Positions 62,984-64,000 of a stretch of 64,000 bases of DNA are shown in pieces. A program made the position numbers and the translations under genes. The stretch's first letter is position 1; the number at the start of each line of letters is the position of its first letter. The notes under the pieces are model-generated. The model saw only the letters and a list, made by a program, of their open reading frames with translations, made no database searches and was not told where the DNA came from. Location: NCBI RefSeq assembly GCF_005502275.1, contig NZ_SWLZ01000002.1, positions 186,001 to 250,000 of the forward strand. Direction: 5' to 3'. Source of the DNA: Robertmurraya siralis. Its GTDB lineage: Bacteria; Bacillota; Bacilli; Bacillales; Cytobacillaceae.

Positions 62984-64000
62984 ATGAAAATGAATGAATC
63001 GTGTGAATTGGTTATACTTGAGACAAGCGACATCCACGGTAATATATTCCCGATAAATTATGGCAATCAAAAGAAATCAAACTCAGGCTTTGCAAAAATT
63101 GCCCATCTTGTTAATGAAGAAAAGGAAAAATTCGATTATACGCTGCTCATCGATAATGGAGACGTTATCCAAGGAACTCCATTAACCTATCATTACGCAA
63201 AATTTCTTTCTAATAAAAGAAATCCGCTGATCAGCATCTTAAATCACCTCAAATATGATGCGGCTGTCATTGGCAATCATGAATTTAATTATGGAATGAA
63301 GTTGCTAAAAGAAGCTGTGCAGCAATCTCATTTTCCTTGGCTATCAGCCAGTATCATCGCGGAAGAAAATAATAAACCCGTATTTGGCCCTCCCTATTTT
63401 ATAAAAGAATTCCCCAATGGATTAAGAGTAGCTGTTTTAGGAGTTACTACCCATTACATTCCAAATTGGGAAAATCCGAATCATATTGAAGGCTTACTGT
63501 TTATAGATACATTTGAAAGTTTAAAAAAATGGGTTCGGTTTTTAAAAGAAAACGAAAGATTTGATCTACTTGTTGTTTCCTATCACGGTGGTTTTGAAAG
63601 AGATATAATCAGCGGGGAAGCAACGGAGTCTTTGACAGGAGAAAATCAAGGTTATGAAATTTGCCAAGAAATCGAAGGCATTGATGTTCTCTTAACAGGC
63701 CATCAGCATCGCACGATCGCTACTGAATTAAATGGGGTAACAATCGTACAGCCTGGGTTTAATGGTCAAGCTTTAGGGAAGGTCGTCCTTCAATTTAAGC
63801 ATGATAATGAAAAATGGCAAATCGTCAGCAAGTCTGCTGAATTAATAAAGGTCAGTGAGTCTACCCCTGCTGAAAAAGAGGTGCTAGCATTGGCAGAAGA
63901 GTTTGAACAAGAAACGCAAAGCTGGCTCGATCAACCGATTGGTGAAATTGTGGGCGATATGACGATCTCAGACCCATTTCTTGTGAGAACCGGCGATCAT
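62984..64000 (+). CDS. 5'-Nucleotidase/UDP-sugar hydrolase family metallophosphoesterase (partial)
   Basis: The first 339 residues of a calcineurin-like phosphoesterase of the UshA/YfkN type. Metal motifs are DIHGN near residue 16, DNGDVIQGT near 58, GNHEFNYG near 97, SYHGGFE near 200 and GHQHRT near 240. The start of the C-terminal 5'-nucleotidase domain (LDQPIGEIVGDMTISD) is just visible at the end of the window. No signal peptide is present, so this seems to be a cytosolic form. ATG at 62984, about 9 bases after AGGA. It reads away from the phnD-type operon, with which it shares a promoter region. The C-terminus lies outside the window. Confidence 0.9.
   Translation, partial: MKMNESCELVILETSDIHGNIFPINYGNQKKSNSGFAKIAHLVNEEKEKFDYTLLIDNGDVIQGTPLTYHYAKFLSNKRNPLISILNHLKYDAAVIGNHEFNYGMKLLKEAVQQSHFPWLSASIIAEENNKPVFGPPYFIKEFPNGLRVAVLGVTTHYIPNWENPNHIEGLLFIDTFESLKKWVRFLKENERFDLLVVSYHGGFERDIISGEATESLTGENQGYEICQEIEGIDVLLTGHQHRTIATELNGVTIVQPGFNGQALGKVVLQFKHDNEKWQIVSKSAELIKVSESTPAEKEVLALAEEFEQETQSWLDQPIGEIVGDMTISDPFLVRTGDH

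Overview
The window is a 64 kb piece of a low-GC Gram-positive chromosome, most likely an endospore-forming member of the Bacillaceae. The protein relatives are Bacillus-like throughout (a YkuD-type spore L,D-transpeptidase of the usual 164 residues, an OxdD-like spore-coat oxalate decarboxylase, VanW and Art-type transport proteins). Start codons include frequent TTG/GTG with strong GGAGG-type ribosome binding sites. I found no rRNA, tRNA, CRISPR array, intact insertion sequence or prophage.

1-8.7 kb: a cut-off recQ helicase, a HAD hydrolase, an MFS exporter, a small acidic lipoprotein, a polar amino-acid ABC importer with a second orphan binding protein, a formate/nitrite channel and a GNAT acetyltransferase. 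8.7-30 kb is mostly single housekeeping or accessory genes: an attenuator-led methyltransferase, a MenC/N-acylamino-acid-racemase enzyme, a YjiH membrane protein, a class V aminotransferase, VanW, TraB, a CDF cation transporter, YkuD, threonine ammonia-lyase, a frameshifted oxalate decarboxylase, a polysaccharide deacetylase, pyroglutamyl peptidase, an unusual 788-residue protein that looks like two fused isoprenoid-synthase domains, and SelO.

30.6-44.1 kb is a phosphonate locus: C-P lyase genes phnG-H-I-J-K-M-L followed by the transporter genes phnD-C-E-E, all on the minus strand, with a PhnF-like GntR regulator, a methyltransferase, a hexapeptide acetyltransferase and a PHP-family phosphoesterase upstream. 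No PhnP is seen; the PHP protein is a good candidate for the cyclic-phosphate step. Between phnG and the regulator lie 21-bp degenerate repeats and a decayed FCD-type regulator. 45-48.3 kb holds divergent polyphosphate genes ppk1 and ppx, followed by a very regular 52-bp hairpin repeat array and a YtrA-like regulator/DUF1648 membrane-protein pair.

50.7-58.9 kb is the most suggestive functional unit. A metal amidohydrolase, an XRE-cupin regulator and a RocB-like M20 peptidase on one strand face two paralogous guanidino-modifying enzymes that bracket a complete amino-acid ABC importer. I read it as a catabolic locus for an arginine-derived or other guanidino/amidino compound; the substrate is unknown. 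The window ends with a second PhnD-C-E-E type transporter divergent from a 5'-nucleotidase-family phosphoesterase that runs off the end, so the 30-64 kb half is rich in phosphorus and nitrogen scavenging.
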